Shown: positions 8,832-18,093, counted from the stretch's first letter. The stretch: 64,000 nt of DNA from Vulcanimicrobiota bacterium (GCA_027459645.1 DAIDHQ010000008.1:82286-146285), one strand, 5' to 3'. Made by a program: numbers and translations. The notes: a model not told the origin generated them from the sequence alone.

Positions 8832-9327
8832 GGCTCGTCAAATTCACGTAGGCGAGGGCGATCGCAAGCGCGTCGGAGACGTCGTTGGGCTTCGGCGCGC
8901 TGCGGAGTTTCAGGAGGCGTACGACCATGGCGTTGACTTGCTCTTTCGACGCCGACCCCGATCCCACCAGCGCCCGTTTGACGTGCGCGTGTCCGAGCGT
9001 CTCGACCGGCACCTTCGCCTGCGCGCTCGCTAAGCAAAGCACGCCGCGGGCGTGTCCCATCAGGATTGCCGTCGACGGGTTTTTGTAGCTCGTATAGAGT
9101 TCTTCGATGACGACGACGTCGGGCCGGGTCTCGCTCAAGATCGCGCTCAAACCGGCGTGCAGTTCCGCCAAACGTTCCTCAAGCGGCCGGTCGACCCGTG
9201 GCGCGACGACGCCCGCCTCCACGAGCGCGACGTGGCCCCCGCGCCGCTCGACGACGCCGTAACCCGTCACGCGAAGCGCCGGATCGATGCCGAGGATTCG
9301 CGTCACGCCCTCAGTGCGCGACGCCAT
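8815..9327 (-). CDS. ruvC: Holliday junction endonuclease RuvC
   Basis: Resolves Holliday junctions by symmetric nicking. 170 aa with the RNase H-like acidic residues in place: GIDPALRVTGYG (first Asp), VIEELYTSYKNPSTA (Glu), and PNDVSDALAIALAY (C-terminal Asp pair). ATG 9327 overlaps the kinase stop by 17 bp; GTG 9306, just in front of RILGIDP, is an equally plausible start giving the more usual N-terminus. Confidence 0.95.
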   Translation of the reverse strand: MASRTEGVTRILGIDPALRVTGYGVVERRGGHVALVEAGVVAPRVDRPLEERLAELHAGLSAILSETRPDVVVIEELYTSYKNPSTAILMGHARGVLCLASAQAKVPVETLGHAHVKRALVGSGSASKEQVNAMVVRLLKLRSAPKPNDVSDALAIALAYVNLTSRVLAY

Positions 9328-11386
9328 TGACGATCAACGTAACTTGCGATCCGGGTTGCAGGTTGGTACCCGCCGAAGGATCCGTTCCGACGACTTTGCC
9401 GTCGGCGCCGGCGCTCGACGTGTACTTGATTTGCGAGACACGGTAGCCGTACTGCTGCAAGATCGCCTGCGCGTCCTGAATCGTCATCCCTTCGGTGTCG
9501 GGAACCTCGCCGTTGACCGACTGCGTGAGGGTGATGACCGAATTCACGGGCACGCTCGTTCCTGGTGCCGGATCTTGTCCGACCACGTACCCGTTGCGAT
9601 CGACCTGCACGCTGTACCTTACCGCAGGCGTCAGACCTGCCGACGTTATGGCATCGACCGCGCTTTGATACGGTTGATTCACGACATTGGGAACGTTTGC
9701 CGTTTGTGCCGCGTTCGTGACGCCGGCTCCGCTGCTCACGATCGCGTGCACGGTCGTGCTCTTGTCGATCTTCGTACCCGGCGCGATGTCCTGCGTGGCG
9801 ATCACGTTTGCGTCGACACCCGGATAAGCGGCGGTCTGGGAATCGTCGAGCGTAACGCCGTCTTTTTTGGCCAGCGCTTCGGCATCGCTCGCCTTCAGAC
9901 CGATGAACGACGGCACCGTGATGGGCTGCGGCCCCTCGGAAACGACGAGCGTAACGGTCGACCCCTTGCGAATCCGCGCGCGCGGATTGGGATGCTGGTC
10001 GACGACGGTGTCGACGCCCGCGTTATCGTAGCGTTTCGTGATCTTGACTTTAAAACCGTCGTCTTGCAGCGTTCGTGCGGCATCGGAACCGTTATAGCCG
10101 CGTACGTCACGCAAACCGATTACGGGAAGGCCGTTGCTGACGATCAACTCGACCAGCGCGTTCTTTTCGACCTTCGTTCCCGCCGGCGGATTCTGGCGAA
10201 TCACGTGGTTCGCGGGAACCGTGTCGCTCGAGGTTTTGATGAACCGGACGACGAGACCCGCATTAACGACCGCCGCCTGGGCTTGCGTGTCGGTCATGTT
10301 CGTGTAATCTCCGACGGCGATCGACGGTCCCAACGGCAATGAGATGGGACGTCCGAAAATCCAATACCCCGCCGCAGTTGCAAGAGCGGCGAGCACGACG
10401 AGGGTGACGATGAACCCACCGCCTAAACGCGAGCGCCGTTCTTCGTCCTGACCGAGCGACGTATAGCTGCTATCCGGCATCGGCGAACGCCGCGGCGGCG
10501 GCATGTTGTGCAGCATCTGTGTCGGCGCGTCGTCGGCGATCGAATACGCCGCGACCGACGGCCGTTCGCGTGCTTCCCGCAAGGCGGTCGCGACCTCGCT
10601 CGCGGAGCGAAAGCGGTTTTCCGGCTTCTTCTGCAACAACTTGTTCACGATCGATGCAAGCGCGGGCGAGACGCCCAGCCGTTTCGTGTCGATCGTGGGA
10701 ACCGGATCGTTGATGTGTTTGAGCGCGACGGTGACGGGCGACTCACCGTTGTAAGGGAGATTGCCGGTGAGCATCTGGTAGAGCACGACGCCGACGGAAT
10801 AGAGATCCGACGCCTCGTGCAATTCCTGCGCAAGCGCCTGCTCGGGCGACATATAAAAGACGCTGCCCATCACGAGGCCCGGCTTCGTGAGTGCCATCGT
10901 CTGTTGCGATACGGCGCGCGCGATACCGAAATCGGAGAGCTTGACGACGTCGTCTTTGGTGACGAGCACGTTTGCCGGCTTGATATCGCGATGCAGCAAC
11001 CCCGAGCGATGCGCGTAGGCGAGCCCGTTACAGATCTGCGCGGCGTAATCGATCGCCACGGGCTCGGGAAGCTTCTTGTCGTGCGCGAGGATCTCGGCGA
11101 GCGACGGGCCGTCGACCAGCTCCATCACGATGTAGTACGTGTCGTCCTGGCGGCCGACGTCGTACGTGTTCACGATGTTCGGGTGCGAGAGCTTGGCAGC
11201 CGATTCGGCCTCCTGGTAGAAGCGTCGCACGAACTCGTCGTCGGCAGCATACTGGGGACGCAGAACCTTGACGGCGACGCGCCGACGCAGCAGCGTATCG
11301 GTCCCGGAGTAGACCGTCGCCATCCCGCCCTCACCCAATTTTCGATCGAGCCTGTAGCGGTTGTTAAACGTTTGTTCCTCGATCAC
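9311..11386 (-). CDS. PASTA-domain serine/threonine protein kinase (PknB/PrkC type)
   Basis: Membrane Ser/Thr kinase sensing cell-wall fragments. 691 aa from GTG 11386, chosen because it follows the PBP stop and the kinase fold begins at once (NRYRLDRKLGEGGMATVY). Kinase domain about 10-270: glycine loop, AVKVL lysine, HRDIKPANV catalytic loop, SDFG. A single membrane helix (FIVTLVVLAALATAAGYWIF, near 350) is followed by five PASTA-like repeats of about 65 residues each to the C-terminus, one more than the four typical of PknB. Sits directly after a class B PBP, the same pairing as in Actinobacteria. Confidence 0.94.
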   Translation of the reverse strand: MIEEQTFNNRYRLDRKLGEGGMATVYSGTDTLLRRRVAVKVLRPQYAADDEFVRRFYQEAESAAKLSHPNIVNTYDVGRQDDTYYIVMELVDGPSLAEILAHDKKLPEPVAIDYAAQICNGLAYAHRSGLLHRDIKPANVLVTKDDVVKLSDFGIARAVSQQTMALTKPGLVMGSVFYMSPEQALAQELHEASDLYSVGVVLYQMLTGNLPYNGESPVTVALKHINDPVPTIDTKRLGVSPALASIVNKLLQKKPENRFRSASEVATALREARERPSVAAYSIADDAPTQMLHNMPPPRRSPMPDSSYTSLGQDEERRSRLGGGFIVTLVVLAALATAAGYWIFGRPISLPLGPSIAVGDYTNMTDTQAQAAVVNAGLVVRFIKTSSDTVPANHVIRQNPPAGTKVEKNALVELIVSNGLPVIGLRDVRGYNGSDAARTLQDDGFKVKITKRYDNAGVDTVVDQHPNPRARIRKGSTVTLVVSEGPQPITVPSFIGLKASDAEALAKKDGVTLDDSQTAAYPGVDANVIATQDIAPGTKIDKSTTVHAIVSSGAGVTNAAQTANVPNVVNQPYQSAVDAITSAGLTPAVRYSVQVDRNGYVVGQDPAPGTSVPVNSVITLTQSVNGEVPDTEGMTIQDAQAILQQYGYRVSQIKYTSSAGADGKVVGTDPSAGTNLQPGSQVTLIVNGVAH

Positions 11387-11403
11387 GAGCCCCCGGCGTT
11401 CTC

Positions 11404-12807
11404 CTACTTTACGGCCTTCAGCGCCACGCGCAACACGTCGCGTGCAATCGGCGCGGCAACCGTTGCACCATACCCCGCATTCTCGACGACCACCGCAACC
11501 ACGACGCGCGGATGATCGGCCGGTGCAAAGCAGACGAACCACGAGTGCGCCGCTCCGTGGGGATTGGTCGCGGTGCCCGTCTTGCCGGCAACTTGTACGT
11601 TCGGCAACTGCGCGGTCGTTCCGGTCCCCCGCTGGACGACTGCGATCATCATCTTCTTCACGTTTGCCGCCGTGTCCGCCGAAATCGGCGTGGACAAGCT
11701 CCCCGAAGGCGTCACCGTCGCCGCCACGCCGTCACGCACGATCTGTCGCACGATGTACGGGCGCGGTTCGTTCCCATTGTCCGCGATGGTCGCGGCGATG
11801 AGCGCCATCTGCATCGGGGTGACGAGCAGCGCGCCCTGCCCGAAACCCATCTGCGCGAGCTCGCCCGGCGTCAGAGAGTCTTTGGGCGGCACGCGAGCGG
11901 TCTCGGTCGGAAGCTGGAAATCGAGCGAGGCCCCGATGCCCCACTTCGAAAGGTAGTCATAAAAGGTGTCCACGCCCATCTTCAGCGTTATACCGGCGAA
12001 ATCGACGTTGCTCGAGAGCGCAAAGGCGCCCGTCAGGTCCTGCAGGCCGGTCGCTTCGCCTTCGTTGTCGTGCAGCGTGAAGTTCCCGATCTGGACGTGC
12101 CCGGGATCCTCGAAGGTCGAATGCATCGTCACCGTGCCCGATTCGAGCGCGGCCCCGGCGGTGACGATCTTGAACGTCGATCCGGGTGGATAGAGTCCGT
12201 CGAGGGAGCGATCGAGCAGCGGGCTCTGCGAGTCGTGAATGAGCGAGGGAAACACGCTGTCGATCCTATTCGGATCGAAGCTCGGTACGCTCGCTAATGC
12301 CAGCACGGCACCCGAGCGCGGATCGAGCGCAACGACGGCGCCGCGCGCATGTTGCGAGAGCAGCGACCATGCCTCGTTTTGAACGCTCGGGACGATCGTC
12401 GTTACGACGTCTGCACCCTTAGGCCGGTGGAGGTCGCCCTTGAACGCGGAGAGGAGCTCGGCCCACTGCGCGGCGGGATCGCCCGTCGTATCGGCGGGGG
12501 TGAGCGCGCGGTCGTACGCAGCTTCGATGCCGCTCGTGCCATAGCGGGCGGAGAGATAGCCGAGCGTCTGCGCCAGCGACTCGCCCAGTGGATACACGCG
12601 TTTCGAGCCGACGCTCTCGGCGAGCACCGTGCCGTCGGTTGCGAGAATCCGCCCGCGTCGCTGGTCGAGTAGCGCGTGGCGTGGGTTGTACGGCATCGCG
12701 GCGATGCTCGGACCTTGAATCACCATGACGTATGCGGCGCGGGCAGCGAGAATGAGAAACAGCGCGACGAACAAGGTCGCGAGTCCCGCAATCGCGCGAT
12801 TGGTCAC
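11404..12807 (-). CDS. Class B penicillin-binding protein (PbpA/FtsI type)
   Basis: Peptidoglycan DD-transpeptidase. 467 aa with one N-terminal membrane anchor (IAGLATLFVALFLILAARAAY). The transpeptidase motifs are complete: PPGSTFKIV (SxxK), SSN in FALSSNVDF (SxN) and AGKTGTA (KTG). The N-terminal region between anchor and catalytic domain is short, as in actinobacterial PbpA rather than FtsI. GTG start in a GTGA overlap with the upstream unknown gene. The PASTA kinase follows 17 bp later, suggesting kinase and PBP act together in wall growth; no SEDS partner (RodA/FtsW) is present in the window. Confidence 0.92.
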   Translation of the reverse strand: MTNRAIAGLATLFVALFLILAARAAYVMVIQGPSIAAMPYNPRHALLDQRRGRILATDGTVLAESVGSKRVYPLGESLAQTLGYLSARYGTSGIEAAYDRALTPADTTGDPAAQWAELLSAFKGDLHRPKGADVVTTIVPSVQNEAWSLLSQHARGAVVALDPRSGAVLALASVPSFDPNRIDSVFPSLIHDSQSPLLDRSLDGLYPPGSTFKIVTAGAALESGTVTMHSTFEDPGHVQIGNFTLHDNEGEATGLQDLTGAFALSSNVDFAGITLKMGVDTFYDYLSKWGIGASLDFQLPTETARVPPKDSLTPGELAQMGFGQGALLVTPMQMALIAATIADNGNEPRPYIVRQIVRDGVAATVTPSGSLSTPISADTAANVKKMMIAVVQRGTGTTAQLPNVQVAGKTGTATNPHGAAHSWFVCFAPADHPRVVVAVVVENAGYGATVAAPIARDVLRVALKAVK

Positions 12808-13601
12808 AGTTCGCGCAGGACGGTGAAGCCGTCACCCGTGCGTACGGCAAGGTGCGGGCGCTGCGGTTCGGACTCGAGCAGCATGTTCACCAAACGCTGC
12901 GAGGTCGTTTCCTGCAGCGCGTTCGTTGCGAGCACGACGTCGACGTTCATGTCGGCGAGCAGCTGCGGTGCGACGTACGCGCACGACGGCAGGGTTTCGA
13001 AATGCCGCTCTTCATACGGGCCGTCTCGCCAAGGACCGCGCTTTCCGAAGACCTGGGTGTGATAATCCCACGCACAGAGCTGCTTTTCTTTCCAGACGAA
13101 ATCGTTTTTGACGCACAAGCGCCGGCACGCGGCGCACTGCACGATGCTCATCGGCGCATGCATCAAGCCTTCGGCGATATCTTCGGGCACGTCTTCGATG
13201 TTCAGTACCGATTCATCGGTCAACGCTTCCGGCAACTCGGCGTGCCACTGCACGCGCGCCAGCAGTTCGACGTCGCGCATCGGCGCGACGAACGCGCGCT
13301 CGTCCTCGGGCGGAAACGAACGGTCGACCCAATCCAGCAAATTCGAAAGCGCGATTCCGACGTTCTGCCAGGTATCGCCGATGATGACGCCCAGCGGCGT
13401 CCACGCGATCGGAACCAGACGCGCCGTGATAACGCCGTTTTCGGTGCGAAAGCTATTGATGAAGCCCAGATTGTTGCCCGAGCCGCCCAACACGAAGACC
13501 CGCGGCGCATCTTTGAGGTCGAGCGTGCGTTCGCCGATGGATGCCGTCTTTCGCGCCGCCTCGCGGCTTGCGGGAGCCTTGCTCCCCCCGTTTTCAAACA
13601 C
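12804..13601 (-). CDS. Unknown protein with C-terminal cysteine cluster
   Basis: 265 aa, not recognised. GTG start at 13601, 65 bp from the carB stop; overlaps the PBP start by 4 bp, so it is coupled to the PBP-kinase pair. No signal peptide or membrane helix. The N-terminal half has a glycine-rich strand-turn (VFVLGGSGNNLGFINSF). Residues about 160-185 carry CAACRRLC and QLCAW, which could bind zinc, followed by an HFETLPSCAYVAP segment. Conserved context with PBP and PASTA kinase would suggest a wall or growth role, but that is inference only. Confidence 0.72.
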   Translation of the reverse strand: MFENGGSKAPASREAARKTASIGERTLDLKDAPRVFVLGGSGNNLGFINSFRTENGVITARLVPIAWTPLGVIIGDTWQNVGIALSNLLDWVDRSFPPEDERAFVAPMRDVELLARVQWHAELPEALTDESVLNIEDVPEDIAEGLMHAPMSIVQCAACRRLCVKNDFVWKEKQLCAWDYHTQVFGKRGPWRDGPYEERHFETLPSCAYVAPQLLADMNVDVVLATNALQETTSQRLVNMLLESEPQRPHLAVRTGDGFTVLREL

Positions 13602-13665
13602 TATGGCGCGGGTTCGCGCGGGGCAGCCCGAATCCCGCGCGCACGCCCGGCCCGAAGGCTCAGCG

Positions 13666-16600
13666 TTACCCTACGCTCTGGACGCGTGCGAGGTCGCGAT
13701 ATTCGTGCAGCGAGCGCGGCGGCCCCGGAACGTTTTCGAGCGCTGTCACGAGCGCCTTCGCCGTATCGAGCGAGGTCAAGCAGGCGATCCCGCTTTCGAC
13801 CGCGGCGCGGCGGATGCGATAGCCGTCGGAGAGTTCGCGCGGCCCTTTTGCGTCGTTGATGACGAGATCGACTTTGCGCGCGTGAATCACGTCGAGCACG
13901 TGCGGTGAACCGTCCGAAATTTTATTGATCGCTTCGCACGCGATGCCGGCATCTTCCAAGATCGCGCGCGTTCCCGCCGTTGCCACGAGCGTGTGGCCCA
14001 GGTCGGCATAGCGGCGCAGGATGGGCAGCGACTCCGACTTTTCTTCATCGGCGATCGAAACCAAGATTCGGCCGCCGCTTCCCGGTAAGCGAACGCCGGC
14101 GCCTACGAACCCTTTGCGCAGCGCGCCCTCGAAGGTCTCGTCGATGCCGAGCACCTCGCCCGTCGATTTCATCTCCGGGCCCAGGATCGTCTCGACGCCG
14201 CGCATTTTCGAGAACGAAAAGACCGGCACTTTCACGACGACGTAGGGCGTGCGCGGATGCAATCCCGTGCCGTATTCCATGTCACGCAGTTTTTCGCCGA
14301 GCGCGATGCGCGTCGCCGCAGCAACCATGTTCACGCCGGTTGCCTTCTGAATGATCGGCACCGTGCGGCTGGCGCGCGGGTTGGCTTCGATGATATACAG
14401 ATCGCCTTCGTGCACGACGAATTGAATGTTGATCAGACCGCGGATCCGCAGTTCCGAAGCGATCGACTTAGTCACCTCGACGATGCGATCGGTCATCGCC
14501 TGATCGATCGTTTGCGTCGGATAGACGCTGATCGAATCGCCGGAGTGAATGCCGGCGCGCTCGATGTGCTCGAAGATGCCGGGAATCAAGATGTCGTCGC
14601 CGTCGAAGACCGCGTCGACTTCGACTTCGAGGCCGCGAAGGTACTTATCGACCAGCAGCGGCGCGCCGGGAAGAATCGGCGGCGCGGACTCCGCGTACGA
14701 TGCGAGTTGCCCTTCGTTGTAAATGATTTCCATCGCGCGCCCGCCCAGCACGAAGCTCGGGCGCACGAGCACGGGGAAACCGAGTTCGCGTGCAAAGACG
14801 CGCGCTTCGCGGAAACTCGTCGCCGCTTTACCTTCCGGCCGCGCGACGCCCAAGCGCTGCAGCGCGGCGTCGAATTGCGCGCGGTCTTCGGCCATATCGA
14901 GGCTCGCCCGATCGCTGCCGATGATGCGCACGTTACGCCGGCTGAGTTCGCTCGCGAGATTGATCGCGGTCTGTCCGCCGAAGGCGAGCATGACGCCGCT
15001 TGCGTTCGTGCCGCGGTACGTTGCTTCGACTTCGTCGGGGCCCGGCGGTTCAAAGACCAGCGCATCGGAGATGTCGAAATCCGTCGACACCGTTTCGGGA
15101 TTGTTGTTGATGACGACCGGCGACTTGCCTGCCGCGCGCAACGCCCACGCGGCGTGCACGCAACTGTAATCGAACTCGATGCCCTGCCCGATGCGAATCG
15201 GGCCGCTTCCGACGACGACGACCGCGTCGTGGGGCGTCGGGCGAATCTCGTCGAGTTCGCCGTGCGAGAGGTAATAATACGGCGACTTCGCCGGAAACTC
15301 GGCGGCGGCGGTATCGACCATGCGGAACGACGGCGCTCCCGGTTCCAGCGGTTCGCCGGCTTCTTCCGCAGCCACGATCGCTTCGATCTCGTAGAGCCAA
15401 AAGCGATCGATCGCCGAAATTGCGTGGATGCGTTCGATCGCCGCATCGCGCCCTTCGCCGTGCGCGCGGCGCAAGAGTTCCGCGACCGCGAAAAGGCGCT
15501 CGTGCGTAGGCTTGACGACGATCGCTTCGAGTTCGGCCGTCGACCACTCGCTATACGGAGCGCCGAGCAGCTTCTCGCGCTTGAGATCGAGCCCGCGCAC
15601 CGCTTTCATCAAGGCGGAACGAAAGGTACGGCCGATGCCCATCGCTTCGCCCGTCGACTTCATCTGGGTGCCGAGCGACGTGTCGGCGAGGGGGAACTTG
15701 TCGAACGGCCAGCGCGGAATCTTGACGACGACGTAATCGAGCGTCGGTTCGTAGGCGGCCTTCGTCACGCCCGTGACGGGATTGGGGATCTCGTCGAGCG
15801 TCTGCCCGAGCGCGATGCGCGTCGAGATCTTAGCGATCGGGTAGCCCGTCGCTTTGGAAGCGAGAGCAGAACTGCGCGACACGCGCGGGTTGACTTCGAT
15901 GATGGCGTATTCGTTGCTCGTCGGATGGAGCGCAAACTGAATGTTGCACCCGCCTTGAACGTCGAGAGCGCGAATGACGTTGAGCGACGAGGTCCGCAGC
16001 ATCTGGTATTCACGATCGGTGAGCGTCTGCGAGGGCGCGACGACGATCGAATCGCCGGTGTGAACGCCGACCGGATCGATGTTCTCCATGTTGCAGACGA
16101 TGATGCAGTTGTCCGCACCGTCGCGCAGCACTTCGTACTCGATCTCTTTCCAGCCGAGCAACGACGTTTCCAGCAGCACCTGATGGATCAGCGACGCGTT
16201 GAGACCGGCGTCCAGGCGCTCGCGCAATTCCGCTTCGTCGTACACGACGCCGCCGCCGGTACCGCCGAGCGTGTAGGCCGGGCGAACGACGAGCGGATAG
16301 CCCGAACGCCGTGCGAAGTCGACGCCCTGTTCGACCGTGGTGACGATCTCCGATTCGGCAACGGGTTCGCCGATCTCGATCATCTTTTCTTTGAAGCGTT
16401 CGCGGTCTTCAGCGAGTTTGATCGTGTCGACCGGCGTACCCAAGAGCTCGACGCCGTAACGCTGTAAAATGCCGGCTTCATCGAGTTCGACCGCAAGATT
16501 GAGGCCGGTCTGCCCTCCGAGCGTCGGCAAGAGCGCGTCGGGACGTTCGCGCGCGATGATCTGCTCGACGGAAGGGACCGTCAGCGGCTCCAAATAGACG

Positions 16601-16776
16601 GCGTCGGCGATCTCCGGGTCCGTCATAATGGTCGCTGGGTTTGAATTGACGAGGACGACGCGGTGGCCTTCCTCGCGTAATGCCCGGCACGCTTGCACTC
16701 CGGCATAATCGAACTCGGCGGCCTGGCCGATGATGATCGGTCCGGAGCCGATGACCATAATATTGCGGCGGGGCAT
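13666..16776 (-). CDS. carB: Carbamoyl-phosphate synthase large subunit
   Basis: Makes carbamoyl phosphate from bicarbonate, ATP and ammonia supplied by CarA, feeding pyrimidines and arginine. 1036 aa with two homologous ATP-grasp halves: N-terminal GSGPIIIGQAAEFDYAG and PTLGGQTGLNLAVEL, then the second half GSGPIRIGQGIEFDYSC and FGGQTAINLASELSRR, and a C-terminal MGS-like allosteric domain ending in the region LVINDAKGPRELSDGYRIRR. Slightly shorter than the E. coli enzyme at the N-terminus; ATG 16776. Unusually, carA is not adjacent but about 4.7 kb away on the same strand. Confidence 0.97.
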   Translation of the reverse strand: MPRRNIMVIGSGPIIIGQAAEFDYAGVQACRALREEGHRVVLVNSNPATIMTDPEIADAVYLEPLTVPSVEQIIARERPDALLPTLGGQTGLNLAVELDEAGILQRYGVELLGTPVDTIKLAEDRERFKEKMIEIGEPVAESEIVTTVEQGVDFARRSGYPLVVRPAYTLGGTGGGVVYDEAELRERLDAGLNASLIHQVLLETSLLGWKEIEYEVLRDGADNCIIVCNMENIDPVGVHTGDSIVVAPSQTLTDREYQMLRTSSLNVIRALDVQGGCNIQFALHPTSNEYAIIEVNPRVSRSSALASKATGYPIAKISTRIALGQTLDEIPNPVTGVTKAAYEPTLDYVVVKIPRWPFDKFPLADTSLGTQMKSTGEAMGIGRTFRSALMKAVRGLDLKREKLLGAPYSEWSTAELEAIVVKPTHERLFAVAELLRRAHGEGRDAAIERIHAISAIDRFWLYEIEAIVAAEEAGEPLEPGAPSFRMVDTAAAEFPAKSPYYYLSHGELDEIRPTPHDAVVVVGSGPIRIGQGIEFDYSCVHAAWALRAAGKSPVVINNNPETVSTDFDISDALVFEPPGPDEVEATYRGTNASGVMLAFGGQTAINLASELSRRNVRIIGSDRASLDMAEDRAQFDAALQRLGVARPEGKAATSFREARVFARELGFPVLVRPSFVLGGRAMEIIYNEGQLASYAESAPPILPGAPLLVDKYLRGLEVEVDAVFDGDDILIPGIFEHIERAGIHSGDSISVYPTQTIDQAMTDRIVEVTKSIASELRIRGLINIQFVVHEGDLYIIEANPRASRTVPIIQKATGVNMVAAATRIALGEKLRDMEYGTGLHPRTPYVVVKVPVFSFSKMRGVETILGPEMKSTGEVLGIDETFEGALRKGFVGAGVRLPGSGGRILVSIADEEKSESLPILRRYADLGHTLVATAGTRAILEDAGIACEAINKISDGSPHVLDVIHARKVDLVINDAKGPRELSDGYRIRRAAVESGIACLTSLDTAKALVTALENVPGPPRSLHEYRDLARVQSVG

Positions 16777-16831
16777 GTCGGAGTCGCTCCATTAGCGTGA
16801 ATTGCGCCGGAGTCCTCGCGGGAGGCTCCTC

Positions 16832-17212
16832 TCAGGTGGCGAGCGAGAAAACCGCGCTCACGCAGGTACCGCATCCTTCCAGCGAGTGCACGCGGACCTT
16901 CTCCGCAAACTCCTGCACCAGAAAGAGGCCCCGCCCCCCTTCCGCCATCGGCGACTCCGGCAACGACGGGGTGAGCGCAAAGCCGGTTCCACGGTCGAAA
17001 ACGTGCAACAGCGCCTTATCGTCGACGCAGCGTAACTGCAGATCGACGGGCCCTTGCGCGTGGCGCACCGCGTTGCCCACCAGTTCCGTGAAAATCAGCT
17101 TCGCACGGAATTGATCGAACGGCCGTCCGCCGTGTTCGACGAGCAGCGCATCGAGAAAGGAGCCGCGAGCGCGCAACGCATCTTCCGGCCGTTCGGCGTG
17201 GAAACTCCACAT
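16832..17212 (-). CDS. RsbW-like ATP-binding protein (HATPase_c, anti-sigma type)
   Basis: Single GHKL ATPase domain of 126 aa, as in anti-sigma factor kinases RsbW/SpoIIAB. N box FTELVGNAVRHAQ, G1 box DRGTGF and G2 box GGRGLFLVQEF are intact. Such proteins hold SigB/SigF-like sigma factors or phosphorylate STAS antagonists; neither partner is adjacent. A SigB-like sigma factor gene does occur in the window (29416-30081), but linking them is speculation. Starts 4 bp after the small gene 17217-17417. Confidence 0.82.
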   Translation of the reverse strand: MWSFHAERPEDALRARGSFLDALLVEHGGRPFDQFRAKLIFTELVGNAVRHAQGPVDLQLRCVDDKALLHVFDRGTGFALTPSLPESPMAEGGRGLFLVQEFAEKVRVHSLEGCGTCVSAVFSLAT

Positions 17213-17216
17213 CGCG

Positions 17217-17417
17217 CTAATGTCCTGAAGCGTGTCCAGATCGCTTTAATTCTTCCGCGAACTCAGGATTACGCTCGTCCGCTTCTTGCGAATCGATGTC
17301 CGGATCGGGATGCAGGTGATGCTGCGCCTGCTCTCTTGCCGGCGGATGTGCCGCGGTATCGTTCGTCAGGTCGTTTTCGAAGATCTCACCGTCGCGGTCG
17401 CGTTCGTGCGGATTCAT
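17217..17417 (-). CDS. Small hydrophilic protein, unknown
   Basis: 66 aa, ATG start, very rich in Asp, Glu and His, with no hydrophobic segment; probably disordered. Not recognised. It ends 4 bp before the RsbW-like gene, so the two are likely cotranscribed and the product could be a partner of that ATPase (inference). Weak support: open frame and spacing only. Confidence 0.45.
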   Translation of the reverse strand: MNPHERDRDGEIFENDLTNDTAAHPPAREQAQHHLHPDPDIDSQEADERNPEFAEELKRSGHASGH

Positions 17418-17454
17418 GTTAACGAGCGTTCCCGAAGGTTCGCCGTCTTACGCG

Positions 17455-18093
17455 CTATGGTTGAAGGCGACGCCGCGTCCATCCGCGCTCGTTGCGCCGA
17501 TATTCGATGCGATCGTGCATCCGGTTTGGGCGCCCTTGCCAGAATTCCACGCGCTGCGGCGCAATGACGTATCCGCCCCACGAGTGAGGCCGGGGCACCT
17601 CTTCATCTTCGAAGCGAGCGCCGAAATGCTCGAGGCGCTCGTCGAGAACCGCTCGCTCGTCGATCGGTTCGCCCTGTTCTGAAGCCCAGGCCGAGAGTTG
17701 ATGTCCGCGAGGGCGCGACGCAAAGTACGCGTCCGATTCATCCTCGGGGAGTTGCGTGACCGTCCCTTCAACGCGCACTTGGCGATGCATCGCACGCCAA
17801 TGAAAGACCACCGCCGCCCGCGGATTTTCCGAAAGCTCGCGTCCCTTTCGGCTAAGATACGACGTAAAGAACACCAGCCCGCGTGCGTCGAGGCCCCGCA
17901 ATAACACCATGCGCGCCGACGGCGCGCCTTCTGCGCCGGCGGTCGCCAAGCACATGGCGTTCGGCTCGTCGATCTCGCGATGTTCGTAAGCCGCTTCCAG
18001 CCACGTCCGCAACGCCTCGACCGGATCCTCGGTGAGGCTTGATTCGAGCAGTTCACCTGCATCGTAGGTCGTGCGGCTGCTCTCGATGTTCAC
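17455..18093 (-). CDS. pdxH: Pyridoxamine 5'-phosphate oxidase
   Basis: FMN enzyme that oxidises pyridoxine or pyridoxamine phosphate to pyridoxal phosphate. 212 aa, the standard length. Family landmarks: NAMCLATAGAEGAPSARMVLL, RGLDARGLVFFTSYLSRKG, FHWRAMHRQVRVEGTV, SRPRGHQLSAWAS, and the C-terminal WGGYVIAPQRVEFWQGRPNR. GTG start at 18093 in a GTGA overlap with the VWA gene. Confidence 0.95.
   Translation of the reverse strand: MNIESSRTTYDAGELLESSLTEDPVEALRTWLEAAYEHREIDEPNAMCLATAGAEGAPSARMVLLRGLDARGLVFFTSYLSRKGRELSENPRAAVVFHWRAMHRQVRVEGTVTQLPEDESDAYFASRPRGHQLSAWASEQGEPIDERAVLDERLEHFGARFEDEEVPRPHSWGGYVIAPQRVEFWQGRPNRMHDRIEYRRNERGWTRRRLQP

Noticed and set aside
11387..11542. Upstream extension of the PASTA kinase frame
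   Set aside because: Overlaps the PBP coding region and has no kinase-like sequence; GTG 11386 follows the PBP stop.
14257..16467. 736-codon plus-strand open frame
   Set aside because: Antisense shadow of carB, no recognisable domain.
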